This document shows, piece after piece, positions 8,046-15,055 of a stretch of DNA of 15,219 bases. The position numbers and the translations under genes are program-made. The stretch's first letter is position 1, and every line of letters starts with the position of its first letter. The DNA is from Paludibacter sp. (GTDB lineage Bacteria; Bacteroidota; Bacteroidia; Bacteroidales; Paludibacteraceae): positions 1 to 15,219 of the forward strand of contig JAUSNQ010000166.1 in the NCBI GenBank assembly GCA_030655595.1, given 5' to 3'. The notes under the pieces were generated by a model. The model did no database searches. It was not told where the DNA came from and saw only the letters and a program-made list of their open reading frames with translations.

Positions 8046-8756
8046 TCAACTACGTTTTCTATCGAATTTATACAATCGTGCAGCACGATGCGGCACATCT
8101 TTTTCCATTTCATCCAGTGCTACCACCCAAGGCCACAGTGCGACTTTCTTCTGAAAATTCCTCACATCAGATTTGGTTTGATGCACCACGTCGTACAGAC
8201 TACGCAGTTGGCTGATGGTGAATTTTCGGGGAAGCAATTCAAATAAAAGATGCGGCTCCACTGCTACCCGGTGTCTGATATGCGCTAACCCTGCGACAAT
8301 GATTTCTTTGTGATCAAAAGCCAGGTTCATCGCTTTTACCCCTTTTACATCATACCAATCTGCCTTCGCTACCGGTGAATTAAACTGAATTTTTCGGTCA
8401 ATTTTGACTAGTGCCATGTATGCAACCGTGACGATGCGACCGATTTTAAGCTGGGTGGTTTTTTCTAACCAATGAATATCTCTGGGATTAGCTGTGCGCG
8501 CGGGATTGCCAAAACTTCGAAACTGACTGAGATAAATATTTTTCAGCCCGGTCAACTCGTTTAAGATTCTCGCAGCAGCAGTATCCAGATCTTCATCAGC
8601 AAAGATGATGCTCCCCGGAAGTTTCTTGTCGTTATACATTTCATGTTGCTCCTTGATGGTACGCTCAATGAGTAATACTTTGAGTTTTTCACCATCAAAA
8701 CCAAAGACTACACAATCAACAGAAACGTGGGGATTAAAGACAATTAATTCTGTCAT
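8046..8756 (-). CDS. Nudix-domain transcriptional regulator of xylose genes (NrtR/AraR-like)
   Basis: A 236-residue protein with an N-terminal Nudix fold (about 8-150) and a C-terminal winged helix (about 160-236). The DNA-binding part shows LLPRKFTISQLRSLYDVV, the NFQKKV stretch and a terminal PHRAARLYKFD, all typical of the NrtR/AraR group. The Nudix box is degenerate: after Gly48 the catalytic REUxEExGU reads R63-ILNELTG, so two glutamates needed for hydrolysis are lost. This fits a sugar-sensing regulator rather than an enzyme. Nudix-type regulators of arabinose and xylose use are known in Bacteroides thetaiotaomicron, one of them next to xylB-xylA-xylE homologues. The effector is probably xylose or a derivative, inferred from context. 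The gene lies upstream of xylB and may be co-transcribed with it. Confidence 0.88.
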   Translation of the reverse strand: MTELIVFNPHVSVDCVVFGFDGEKLKVLLIERTIKEQHEMYNDKKLPGSIIFADEDLDTAAARILNELTGLKNIYLSQFRSFGNPARTANPRDIHWLEKTTQLKIGRIVTVAYMALVKIDRKIQFNSPVAKADWYDVKGVKAMNLAFDHKEIIVAGLAHIRHRVAVEPHLLFELLPRKFTISQLRSLYDVVHQTKSDVRNFQKKVALWPWVVALDEMEKDVPHRAARLYKFDRKRS

Positions 8757-8785
8757 ATTTCTTTTGAAGATTTAATTTGACCGGA

Positions 8786-8804
8786 CAAAAATACATCAAA
8801 TATA
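8786..8804 (-). promoter_or_regulatory. Two candidate -7 boxes for the Nudix regulator gene
   Basis: On the minus strand, TATTTTTG (8793-8786) and TATATTTG (8804-8797) both match TAnnTTTG and lie 11 bases apart, 30 and 41 bases upstream of the ATG. The surrounding DNA is very AT-rich, so chance matches are likely. At least one is plausible as the promoter. Confidence 0.45.
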
Positions 8805-8902
8805 TTTAATAATAAAAATATATATACATGTTATAAAACACATTATCAGCTATTTGAATACTGTATTACATACAATATCATTGCATTTATAATTGTTTAT
8901 TT

Positions 8903-8920
8903 TACAATAAGCTTATTGTA
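8903..8920. repeat. 18-bp perfect palindrome upstream of the Nudix regulator
   Basis: TACAATAAGCTTATTGTA reads identically on both strands. It lies 147 bases upstream of the regulator ATG, and on the plus strand a run of eight T follows at once. It could be an operator for the regulator, or the stem of a loopless plus-strand hairpin, although no plus-strand gene ends here. Confidence 0.65.
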
Positions 8921-8950
8921 TTTTTTTTCATAATATGATGAACCATAAAA

Positions 8951-8983
8951 CAAAAAGAGCCTTCACCGGAGTGAAAGCTTTTA
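8951..8983 (-). terminator. Intrinsic terminator of the rlmB-rluA-type unit
   Basis: In minus-strand RNA, AGCUUUCAC pairs with GUGAAGGCU (11 nt counting wobble context, no mismatch, one U-G pair) around a UCCG loop, and CUUUUUGUUUU follows. A-rich sequence precedes it, so it may also work weakly on the plus strand. It lies about 130 nt past the pseudouridine synthase stop codon and separates that unit from the xylose operon. Confidence 0.75.
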
Positions 8984-9110
8984 CAAAAAAAATACAATAT
9001 GGTTTTGACAAGTCTGTCTGTAAGTCAATAATTTATTTTAAGGATGATACTTTCTGTATTTTCCTTTTTGTTTCTCTAAGGTCTCAAATTGCAACCTTAA
9101 ATGAATGCTT

Positions 9111-9788
9111 TTACACCATTTTCTCCATCACCCCCCACAATTTATCATCCCCGGGCACCGGAGCAGTGATCTTAATCAGTTCTTTGGAGACGGGGTGAAT
9201 AAACTCTACATACCGTGCATGCAGAGAAATTCCGCCATTTGGGTTAGAACGCGGGAAGCCGTACTTCAAATCGCCTTTGATGGGACAGCCTATTTTAGTC
9301 AGCTGACAGCGAATTTGGTGGTGGCGACCGGTTTCGAGTAGTATTTCGAGTAGGTAGAAGTTATCGGAACTAGCGATCAGCTTATAAGACAATGCCGCTT
9401 TTTTGGCGTTGGGAACCATTTTTTCATAGGCCATTGATTTGTTTTGCTTTTCATTGCGTACAAGAAAATGTTCCAGTCTGCCCTCCGGCTTTTCGGGTTT
9501 GGATTTCACAATTGCCCAGTAGGTTTTCTTTACTTCCTGATTGCGAAACATTTCATTGAGACGGGTAAGTGCTTTGCCTGTCTTCGCAAACAACACCACC
9601 CCGCTTACCGGTCGGTCAAGACGATGGGTTACGCCCAGAAATACATCTCCGGGTTTATTGTATTTTTCCTTCAGGTACTTTTTAATGGTTTCTGAAAGTG
9701 GTTCATCGCCGGTTTTGTCACCCTGCACAATTTCTGAGCTAGATTTATTGACCGCGATGATGTGGTTGTCTTCGTAGAGGATGTTCAT
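9111..9788 (-). CDS. RluA-family RNA pseudouridine synthase
   Basis: A 225-residue cytosolic enzyme that isomerises uridine to pseudouridine in rRNA or tRNA. The family signature HRLDRPVSG is present with catalytic Asp58, followed by the typical VKKTYWAIV strand and the RHHQIRCQL core motif. No N-terminal S4 RNA-binding domain is present, as in the short TruC/RluA-type members, so the exact target uridine cannot be assigned. It starts 33 bases downstream of the rlmB stop, has no visible promoter of its own and probably shares a transcript with that methyltransferase. A terminator lies about 130 nt downstream. Confidence 0.92.
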   Translation of the reverse strand: MNILYEDNHIIAVNKSSSEIVQGDKTGDEPLSETIKKYLKEKYNKPGDVFLGVTHRLDRPVSGVVLFAKTGKALTRLNEMFRNQEVKKTYWAIVKSKPEKPEGRLEHFLVRNEKQNKSMAYEKMVPNAKKAALSYKLIASSDNFYLLEILLETGRHHQIRCQLTKIGCPIKGDLKYGFPRSNPNGGISLHARYVEFIHPVSKELIKITAPVPGDDKLWGVMEKMV

Positions 9789-9821
9789 GATTGACTTTTA
9801 GGGATGTAGAGGTCTACACAA

Positions 9822-10592
9822 CTACACATTCACGGATCTTTGTCTGATAACTTCATAAATCAACACACCCGCAGCAACTGAAACATTCAGAGATTCAATT
9901 GTCCCAACGACCGGAATCTTCACCAGTTCATTACAAGCACGCAAATTTTCGGGCGAAATGCCTTCATCTTCTGAGCCCATAACAATGGCAACCGGATCGT
10001 GCATATCGACCTGGGTATAATTCTGCGTTGCTTTTTCGGTCGCAGCAATGAGTTTTATGCCTGATGATGCCAAAAATTTCAGGGCGTTGGTTATATTTTC
10101 TTCACGACAAACAGGTATTTTCAACAAAGCTCCGGCAGATGTCTTCACGGCATCGGCGTTTAGCGCAGCACCGCCTTTCATCGGGACAACTATGGCATCT
10201 ACACCTGCACACTCACACGCACGGGCAATGGCTCCGAAGTTTCTTACATCGGTAATATTATCCAATACCACAATCAACGGATTCTTGCCCTGCTCATAAA
10301 TTCCGGGGATGATGTCTTCAATGCGCTGATAAGTCACCGGCGAAATAAACGCAATCACACCCTGGTGGTTTTTCATGGTGATGCGGTTGAGTTTCTCGAG
10401 GGGCACTTTTTGCACGGGTATGTTCATCCCCTCCATCAAGGTGAAAAGTTCACGCGCCAATTCGCTCGACATATCGCGACGAAGGAGTATTTTATCAATG
10501 TCTTTTCCTGCCTGAATTGCTTCTATCACGGCACGAATGCCAAAAATCATGTCTTTTTCAGGACGAGCTTTGTTTTTGTAGTGGGGAATCAT
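9822..10592 (-). CDS. rlmB: TrmH/SpoU-family 2'-O-methyltransferase, RlmB-type
   Basis: A 256-residue SPOUT enzyme. The N-terminal substrate-binding domain (about 14-85: FGIRAVIEAI, then NHQGVIAF) is followed by the three SpoU motifs: motif 1 DNITDVRNFGAIAR (111-124), motif 2 IVMGSEDEGIS (about 203-213) and motif 3 ESLNVSVAAG (about 233-242). It uses S-adenosylmethionine to methylate a ribose 2'-OH. The full architecture matches RlmB, which acts on G2251 of 23S rRNA, but other TrmH paralogues look similar. It starts at 10592; an alternative ATG at codon 15 would still keep the whole first domain. Its predicted leader contains a long heptamer array. It likely forms an RNA-modification operon with the pseudouridine synthase. 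Confidence 0.9.
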   Translation of the reverse strand: MIPHYKNKARPEKDMIFGIRAVIEAIQAGKDIDKILLRRDMSSELARELFTLMEGMNIPVQKVPLEKLNRITMKNHQGVIAFISPVTYQRIEDIIPGIYEQGKNPLIVVLDNITDVRNFGAIARACECAGVDAIVVPMKGGAALNADAVKTSAGALLKIPVCREENITNALKFLASSGIKLIAATEKATQNYTQVDMHDPVAIVMGSEDEGISPENLRACNELVKIPVVGTIESLNVSVAAGVLIYEVIRQRSVNV

Positions 10593-10636
10593 GTTAATTC
10601 AGTTAATTGAAATTTTTGAAAAAAGGAAACGCGTAT

Positions 10637-10692
10637 AGCGAAGAGCTAAAAGCTAAAAGCTAAGAACTAAAAGCTATGAGCTATGAGCTATC
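10637..10692 (-). repeat. Eight-unit heptamer array in the rlmB leader
   Basis: On the minus strand, exactly eight consecutive 7-base units of consensus YTTAGYT occupy 56 bases. The first three units vary (GATAGCT, CATAGCT twice) and the last is CTTCGCT. The array begins about six bases after the predicted transcription start of rlmB. A second array of the same unit and length lies in the leader of the divergent DMT transporter gene at 11483-11538. Confidence 0.85.
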
Positions 10693-10704
10693 AATATTTT
10701 TTTG

Positions 10705-10712
10705 CAAAGATA
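10705..10712 (-). promoter_or_regulatory. Predicted rlmB promoter, -7 box
   Basis: The minus strand reads TATCTTTG, matching TAnnTTTG. Transcription would start near 10698 and give a leader of about 105 nt, half of it heptamer array. No clear -33 TTG is visible at 19-21 bases upstream. Confidence 0.55.
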
Positions 10713-10810
10713 AGACTTTATTTTAAGAAATAACTGAATAGGGAATTCCTCACTATATGCAGAAGACACAGTCGATTTGATAACTATGATTTAAAACAGC
10801 AAATAAAAAT

Positions 10811-11119
10811 TTATAAACCTGCGATGGTATTTGAGGGAATAACTCTTCGTATATATACAATATTATTGATGATATTGTATATAATTGCTATCCGTTTATA
10901 ATTAATTCTTCGTGTTGATGGTCCGTATTGTTGAAGTGATTTACGTGTTTGTATTTTATATGAAGCTGCACTTATTGTCAATTTATGCATTTCGGCATAT
11001 ATTTCTTTCAAATATCTTAAAGAAGTTAATGGGGTTTTGTATTGATAACTTATAACATCAGATAAATTTCTCAAATCTTGCTGTGCTTCTTCCGAGACAA
11101 CAACCTTGTATTTTTTCAT
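10811..11119 (-). CDS. RelE/ParE-superfamily toxin
   Basis: A 102-residue basic protein. The start MKKYKVVVSEEAQQDLRNL is the usual strand-helix opening of RelE/ParE toxins. The end (RRINYKRIAIIYNIINNIVY, then IRRVIP) is the paired strands and final Arg-rich strand of the fold. Such toxins cleave ribosome-bound mRNA (RelE type) or poison gyrase (ParE type); the sequence alone does not settle which. Its ATG overlaps the last bases of the upstream antitoxin gene by four (ATGA), the normal arrangement for translational coupling. The gene is clearly AT-rich compared with rlmB and the transporter on either side, which suggests a mobile origin. Confidence 0.82.
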   Translation of the reverse strand: MKKYKVVVSEEAQQDLRNLSDVISYQYKTPLTSLRYLKEIYAEMHKLTISAASYKIQTRKSLQQYGPSTRRINYKRIAIIYNIINNIVYIRRVIPSNTIAGL

Positions 11120-11328
11120 AATTTTCGCACGTCATCAACACCATAGTTTTTACTTAGGATATCACAGCACTCATTAAAAGACTCTTCCAACGTATATGTT
11201 TTTTTATCTGCTATACTTTCAGATATTTGTCTTTCAATTTTTACAACATCCGGATGCTTTTCTATTTCCTTTAACAACCTCCTTCCTACCGGAGAGGAAA
11301 TGTTGATTCTTACTTGTATTGTTTCCAT
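11116..11328 (-). CDS. Antitoxin of the RelE/ParE-like toxin
   Basis: A small 70-residue acidic protein placed directly before, and overlapping, the RelE/ParE-like toxin gene. It starts METIQVRINISSPVGRRLLK and ends with a charged helix. I do not recognise its family with certainty. The beta-strand start and helices would allow a small DNA-binding or toxin-wrapping fold. The antitoxin role is inferred from size, position and the ATGA overlap. A well-spaced promoter lies just upstream. Confidence 0.72.
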   Translation of the reverse strand: METIQVRINISSPVGRRLLKEIEKHPDVVKIERQISESIADKKTYTLEESFNECCDILSKNYGVDDVRKL

Positions 11329-11348
11329 AGTTTTTATAAATATGCTTA

Positions 11349-11380
11349 CAAAGATATGCTTTTTCGTTTGATAATAACAA
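11349..11380 (-). promoter_or_regulatory. Predicted promoter of the second toxin-antitoxin pair
   Basis: On the minus strand TTG (11380-11378) and TATCTTTG (11356-11349) are separated by 21 bases, a good Bacteroidota -33/-7 pair. Transcription would begin near 11342 and give a leader of about 14 nt, the same short length as predicted for the first toxin-antitoxin module. Confidence 0.65.
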
Positions 11381-11467
11381 TAGAAAGAACATGAAATTAT
11401 GATAATGTATTATAATTATACGGTTAAGCTATATGTTCGTTAGAGAATCATAATCCAATTTATTTCG

Positions 11468-11475
11468 TACATTTG
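11468..11475 (+). promoter_or_regulatory. Predicted DMT transporter promoter, -7 box
   Basis: TACATTTG matches TAnnTTTG exactly. The start of transcription would fall near 11482, directly at the first heptamer of the leader array. No convincing -33 TTG is seen. The leader would be about 64 nt and consist almost entirely of heptamers. Confidence 0.6.
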
Positions 11476-11482
11476 CCCCGCT

Positions 11483-11538
11483 TTTCGCTCTTAGTTTTTA
11501 TCTCTTAGCTTTTAGCTTTTAGTTCTTAGTTTTTAGTT
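11483..11538 (+). repeat. Eight-unit heptamer array in the DMT transporter leader
   Basis: Eight consecutive 7-base units of consensus YTTAGYT fill 56 bases, from TTTCGCT at the predicted transcription start to TTTAGTT seven bases before the GTG start codon. Unit, length and sense orientation match the array in the rlmB leader (10637-10692). Relative to the chromosome the two arrays are inverted and flank the second toxin-antitoxin module. Confidence 0.85.
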
Positions 11539-11545
11539 TGAAAAA

Positions 11546-12421
11546 GTGAATTATATAGGTGAAATTTCCGCCCTCGTCGTGGCTGTATGCTGGACCCTGA
11601 GTGCCTTGTTTTTTGAAAAAGCAGGTCGCAAAATCGGTTCTTTGTCGGTGAATATCATCCGATTAGTTTGGGCATTCTTGTTATTGGGCATTACCTTGCT
11701 TTTCACCAAACAGACATTTTTTCCTTTAGATGCAACCGCTTATCAATGGTTTTGGCTCGGTTTATCGGGGGTAGTGGGACTGTTTTTGGGGGATTTGTTT
11801 TTGTTTAAATCCTATTTGCTCATTGGCTCGCGAACTGCCACGTTGATTATGAGTTCCGTACCCGTAATTACGGCCACAGTGGGTTGGTTTTTCTTAGAAG
11901 AAATTTTATCTTTCAAAAGCATCATTGCGATTCTCATCAGTCTATCCGGCATTGTGATCGCCATTGCAGATCGTCGTTTGAAAATCAATGTGCCTGTAAA
12001 AGGATTGCTGTATGCTTTCGGAGGGGCGATGGGACAAGCAATTGGTTTAATTCTTAGCAAAAAGGGCATTGGCGATTATGACCCGATATCCGCCACACAG
12101 ATCAGGATTCTTTTCGGTCTCATCTGTTTTGTTATCATGATTTCAGTGTTACGCAGGTGGCCAAAGGTAAAAGAAGCCTTGAGCGATAAAAGTGGGATAC
12201 GGGCAGTTTCGATAGGCTCATTTTTTGGTCCTTTTCTGGGCATTACACTTTCGCTATTTGCCATTCAACATACCAAAACCGGTATTGCATCGACTTTTAT
12301 GGCATTGGTTCCGGTGTTCATCATCATCCCATCTGCCATCATGTTTAAAGAGAAGATTACGCCTCACCACGTTATCGGAGCCATTGTCAGCATCATCGGT
12401 GTAAGTTTATTTTTCTTTTAA
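11546..12421 (+). CDS. EamA/DMT-superfamily transporter
   Basis: A 291-residue inner-membrane protein with ten hydrophobic segments arranged as two EamA repeats of five (about 1-135 and 148-291), as in drug/metabolite transporters. The first repeat contains ALFFEKAGRKIG and LFLGDLFLFKSYLLIGSR; the second contains a GGAMGQAIGLILSKKGI loop and the ending GAIVSIIGVSLFFF. The substrate cannot be read from sequence; amino acids, nucleotide precursors or metabolites are all possible. The start is a GTG at 11546, chosen because no ATG lies near it and the first helix begins at once. The leader is a heptamer array. A terminator follows about 35 bases after the stop. Confidence 0.88.
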   Translation: MNYIGEISALVVAVCWTLSALFFEKAGRKIGSLSVNIIRLVWAFLLLGITLLFTKQTFFPLDATAYQWFWLGLSGVVGLFLGDLFLFKSYLLIGSRTATLIMSSVPVITATVGWFFLEEILSFKSIIAILISLSGIVIAIADRRLKINVPVKGLLYAFGGAMGQAIGLILSKKGIGDYDPISATQIRILFGLICFVIMISVLRRWPKVKEALSDKSGIRAVSIGSFFGPFLGITLSLFAIQHTKTGIASTFMALVPVFIIIPSAIMFKEKITPHHVIGAIVSIIGVSLFFF

Positions 12422-12456
12422 ATAATAAATCATATTTTGATGCGTTTTGGTTTAGT

Positions 12457-12485
12457 CTGAAGCAAATCATTCTTCAGTATTTTTT
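12457..12485 (+). terminator. Intrinsic terminator of the DMT transporter gene
   Basis: CTGAAG (12457-12462) pairs with CTTCAG (12472-12477) around a nine-base loop, and a TATTTTTT tract follows. The stem is only six pairs, so strength is moderate. Its T-tract ends three bases before the -7 box of the next gene. Confidence 0.6.
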
Positions 12486-12487
12486 CG

Positions 12488-12495
12488 TAAATTTG
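12488..12495 (+). promoter_or_regulatory. Predicted promoter of the TonB-dependent receptor, -7 box
   Basis: TAAATTTG matches TAnnTTTG. Transcription would start near 12502, leaving a leader of about 43 nt before the ATG at 12545. The -33 region overlaps the preceding terminator stem and lacks a clear TTG. Confidence 0.55.
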
Positions 12496-12544
12496 CGCCG
12501 AAATTACCCAAAACTATCCCGCAGGGAAATAAGTATTGTATTGC

Positions 12545-15022
12545 ATGTTCAGAAAAACGTTTATTTATCTATTATTCATCATACTTGTTTCAACTACGAA
12601 TGCTCAGTCGAAGCTGCGGGTTTACGGATATGTAATCGACACCAATAACCGCGGCATTGAACTCGCCAATGTATATTTTGAAAATTCTACTGTCGGCACA
12701 TCAACCAATACGAATGGTTATTATGAGTTGATGGCTGATGTCAAAGATTCAGTTACCATTGTTTATTCGATGGTTGGTTACGAAACCATCAGACACACCC
12801 TTTTCCCCAAGCAACAGGTTATACAAATCTCTGTTGAATTGCGTGCTTCGAGCAAGCAAATTGATGATTTTGATGTTGTGGCACAACGCAGGCAGACTTC
12901 AACCATGGATTATCTGGATCCAATGAAATCCAAATTGATACCCAATATATCAGGTAATTTCGAATCCATCCTGATTACATTTGCCGGTGTGACTTCCAAC
13001 AACGAATTGAGTTCGCAATACAATGTGCGGGGAGGTAATTTTGATGAAAATATCGTGTATGTGAATGGTATTGAGGTTTACCGACCTTTGCTGGTGCGTG
13101 CCGGTCAACAAGAAGGCCTGAGTTTTATCAATCAGGATATGGTGGGCAGAGTCGGTTTTTCTTCCGGTGCTTTCAATGCTGAATATGGAGATAAGATGTC
13201 GTCGGTACTCGATATTGAATACAAAAAACCGAAGGAGTTTGAATCCTCTGTTTCAATGAGTCTGCTCGGTGCTACGGCTTATGTGGGTACTCCCAAGAAT
13301 AAATTCACACAACTGCACGGAATTCGCTATAAAACATCGGCATATCTGTTGGGCAGTTTAGATACGGATGGAGAATACAATCCTTCATTTATTGATTATC
13401 AGGGGTATTTCACATACAATTTATCTGAAAAATCAGAACTGACCTTTTTGGGGAACTTCTCACAAAACATATTTAATTTCATTCCTAAAACCCGTTCTAC
13501 TTCTTTCGGGACATACAACACCGGCAGAAATCTGACTGTATATTTCGAAGGACAAGAGAAGGACATTTTCAGGACTGCTTTCGGGGCTTTGAGTTATCAT
13601 TACAAACCCAAACAGAACATGAAACTCAGTCTGACAGCCTCAGCATTTCAAACCAATGAAAATGAAAACTTCGACATCCTGGGCGAATACATCCTGAGTG
13701 AAGTGAAGATGGATTTGAATGCAGAGAACCGGGAAGGTGCTACTTTGGGCGTTGGTAAATACCAGGAACACGCCAGAAACACTTTGAATGCTACGGTTGC
13801 CAATATTGGTCATAGCGGTGAGTACAATGCTTTATCTCACAAACTGAAATGGGGCGCAAACCTCCAGCACGAAATCATCGTGGATAATATCAGCGAATGG
13901 GAATGGCGCGATTCGGCAGGCTATTCTTTGCCTTACAACAACCAGACGGTTAATCTGTACTACAATATGAAGTCGGCCAACACCCTGAAAACCTGGCGCA
14001 CCACTGCCTTCATACAAGACACCTACAAATGGAATAACGAATCGGGTATTTTTACGCTCACAGGCGGAGTTCGCTCCAACTACTGGACATACAACAAAGA
14101 ATTAATCGTCAGTCCGAGGGCTTCTATTGCTTTTGTACCCGATTGGAAGAAAGATTTTAGTTTCAGGTTTGCTACCGGTTTGTACTACCAGGCTCCTTTT
14201 TACAAGGAAATCAGGGATACCATCACCGATGCACTTGGAAATGTCAACATTGCTCTCAACGAAAATATCCGGGCACAACGCTCGCTGCAGTTTGTGCTGG
14301 GTGGTGATCATTATTTCAGGGCTTTTGGGCGACCGTTCAAATTTACGACAGAAGCTTACTTAAAATTGGCCGACCGGGTGATTACCTATGATGTTGACAA
14401 TGTTCAGATTACTTATTCCGGAGAGAATAATGCCAAAGCATACACAGCGGGAATTGATTTTAAACTATTTGGAGAATTGGTGCCCGGAACTGATTCCTGG
14501 CTTAATTTTTCGCTGATGAATTCAAAAGAAGACATCATCGGCGACAGTTATATCCAACACACTTACGACGACAACCAGCACATAATTTCATCTGAAACAA
14601 TCTTTCCCTCCTGGGTTTCCCGTCCCAATGAACAACGTTACGCATTTTCAATGATGTTTCAGGATTATCTGCCTAATAATCCCAAGTATAAAGTCCAGTT
14701 AAAATTTATTTATTCGGATGGCATGCCATTCGGTCCACCAAGAAATAATTTATACCGGGGTGCATTTCGGGCTCCTGCCTACAAGCGAGTTGACATTGGC
14801 GGTTCCAGGGTATTGATTAACGGAAAAGATGCGCTGTTAAACAAGAAATGGTTGCATGGTGTTCAGAGCATTTGGCTCAATCTGGAAATCTTCAATTTGA
14901 TGGATTTTAAAAACGTAAATTCATATTATTGGGTTACAGATATTTACGGACAGCAAATGGCCGTACCCAATTATCTTACCGGAAGGCAATTTAATGTGAA
15001 ATTAATCGTGGATTTTAAATAA
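12545..15022 (+). CDS. TonB-dependent outer-membrane receptor with N-terminal carboxypeptidase-regulatory-like domain
   Basis: From the ATG at 12545 the protein has 825 residues. A frame with a TTG start at 12536 adds three residues and seems less likely, because MFRKTFIYLLFIILVSTTNA is a clean signal peptide ending AQ-S. Next come a carboxypeptidase-regulatory-like beta-sandwich (about 23-100, VYGYVIDTNNRGIELANVYF), a TonB plug domain (about 115-230, with YNVRGGNFDENIVYVNGIEV and the FNAEYGDKMSSVLDI exit) and a long beta barrel to the end. It would import a ligand across the outer membrane using TonB energy. No SusD-like partner lies next to it, so it is not a standard SusCD glycan pair. The ligand is unknown. 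It has its own predicted promoter. Confidence 0.9.
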   Translation: MFRKTFIYLLFIILVSTTNAQSKLRVYGYVIDTNNRGIELANVYFENSTVGTSTNTNGYYELMADVKDSVTIVYSMVGYETIRHTLFPKQQVIQISVELRASSKQIDDFDVVAQRRQTSTMDYLDPMKSKLIPNISGNFESILITFAGVTSNNELSSQYNVRGGNFDENIVYVNGIEVYRPLLVRAGQQEGLSFINQDMVGRVGFSSGAFNAEYGDKMSSVLDIEYKKPKEFESSVSMSLLGATAYVGTPKNKFTQLHGIRYKTSAYLLGSLDTDGEYNPSFIDYQGYFTYNLSEKSELTFLGNFSQNIFNFIPKTRSTSFGTYNTGRNLTVYFEGQEKDIFRTAFGALSYHYKPKQNMKLSLTASAFQTNENENFDILGEYILSEVKMDLNAENREGATLGVGKYQEHARNTLNATVANIGHSGEYNALSHKLKWGANLQHEIIVDNISEWEWRDSAGYSLPYNNQTVNLYYNMKSANTLKTWRTTAFIQDTYKWNNESGIFTLTGGVRSNYWTYNKELIVSPRASIAFVPDWKKDFSFRFATGLYYQAPFYKEIRDTITDALGNVNIALNENIRAQRSLQFVLGGDHYFRAFGRPFKFTTEAYLKLADRVITYDVDNVQITYSGENNAKAYTAGIDFKLFGELVPGTDSWLNFSLMNSKEDIIGDSYIQHTYDDNQHIISSETIFPSWVSRPNEQRYAFSMMFQDYLPNNPKYKVQLKFIYSDGMPFGPPRNNLYRGAFRAPAYKRVDIGGSRVLINGKDALLNKKWLHGVQSIWLNLEIFNLMDFKNVNSYYWVTDIYGQQMAVPNYLTGRQFNVKLIVDFK

Positions 15023-15028
15023 TTTCAC

Positions 15029-15036
15029 TAATTTTG
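15029..15036 (+). promoter_or_regulatory. Predicted promoter of the aminotransferase gene, -7 box
   Basis: TAATTTTG matches TAnnTTTG, seven bases after the receptor stop codon. The transcript would begin near 15043 with a leader of about 13 nt. The -33 region lies inside the receptor coding sequence and shows no clear TTG. Confidence 0.5.
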
Positions 15037-15055
15037 CAGCCAAAACAAAGTTAGC

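Larger units (their letters stand above)
8757..9110. other. Non-coding region between the regulator and the pseudouridine synthase gene
   Basis: This 354-base gap is strongly AT-rich. It holds the regulator's candidate promoters (8786-8804), an 18-bp perfect palindrome (8903-8920) and an intrinsic terminator for the leftward pseudouridine synthase unit (8951-8983). Between that terminator and the synthase stop codon (about 8984-9110) I see only two weak stems and no gene. Confidence 0.7.

Noticed and set aside
8935..9198. Plus-strand open frame of 87 codons across the gap and into the pseudouridine synthase gene
   Set aside because: It crosses the terminator hairpin, overlaps a well-supported gene on the other strand, has no promoter and shows no recognisable domain.
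10637..11538. Possible CRISPR array
   Set aside because: The 7-base units are contiguous with no unique spacers, and there are no cas genes.
12536..12544. TTG start for the TonB-dependent receptor
   Set aside because: The ATG three codons later gives a clean signal peptide; the TTG adds only Met-Tyr-Cys.
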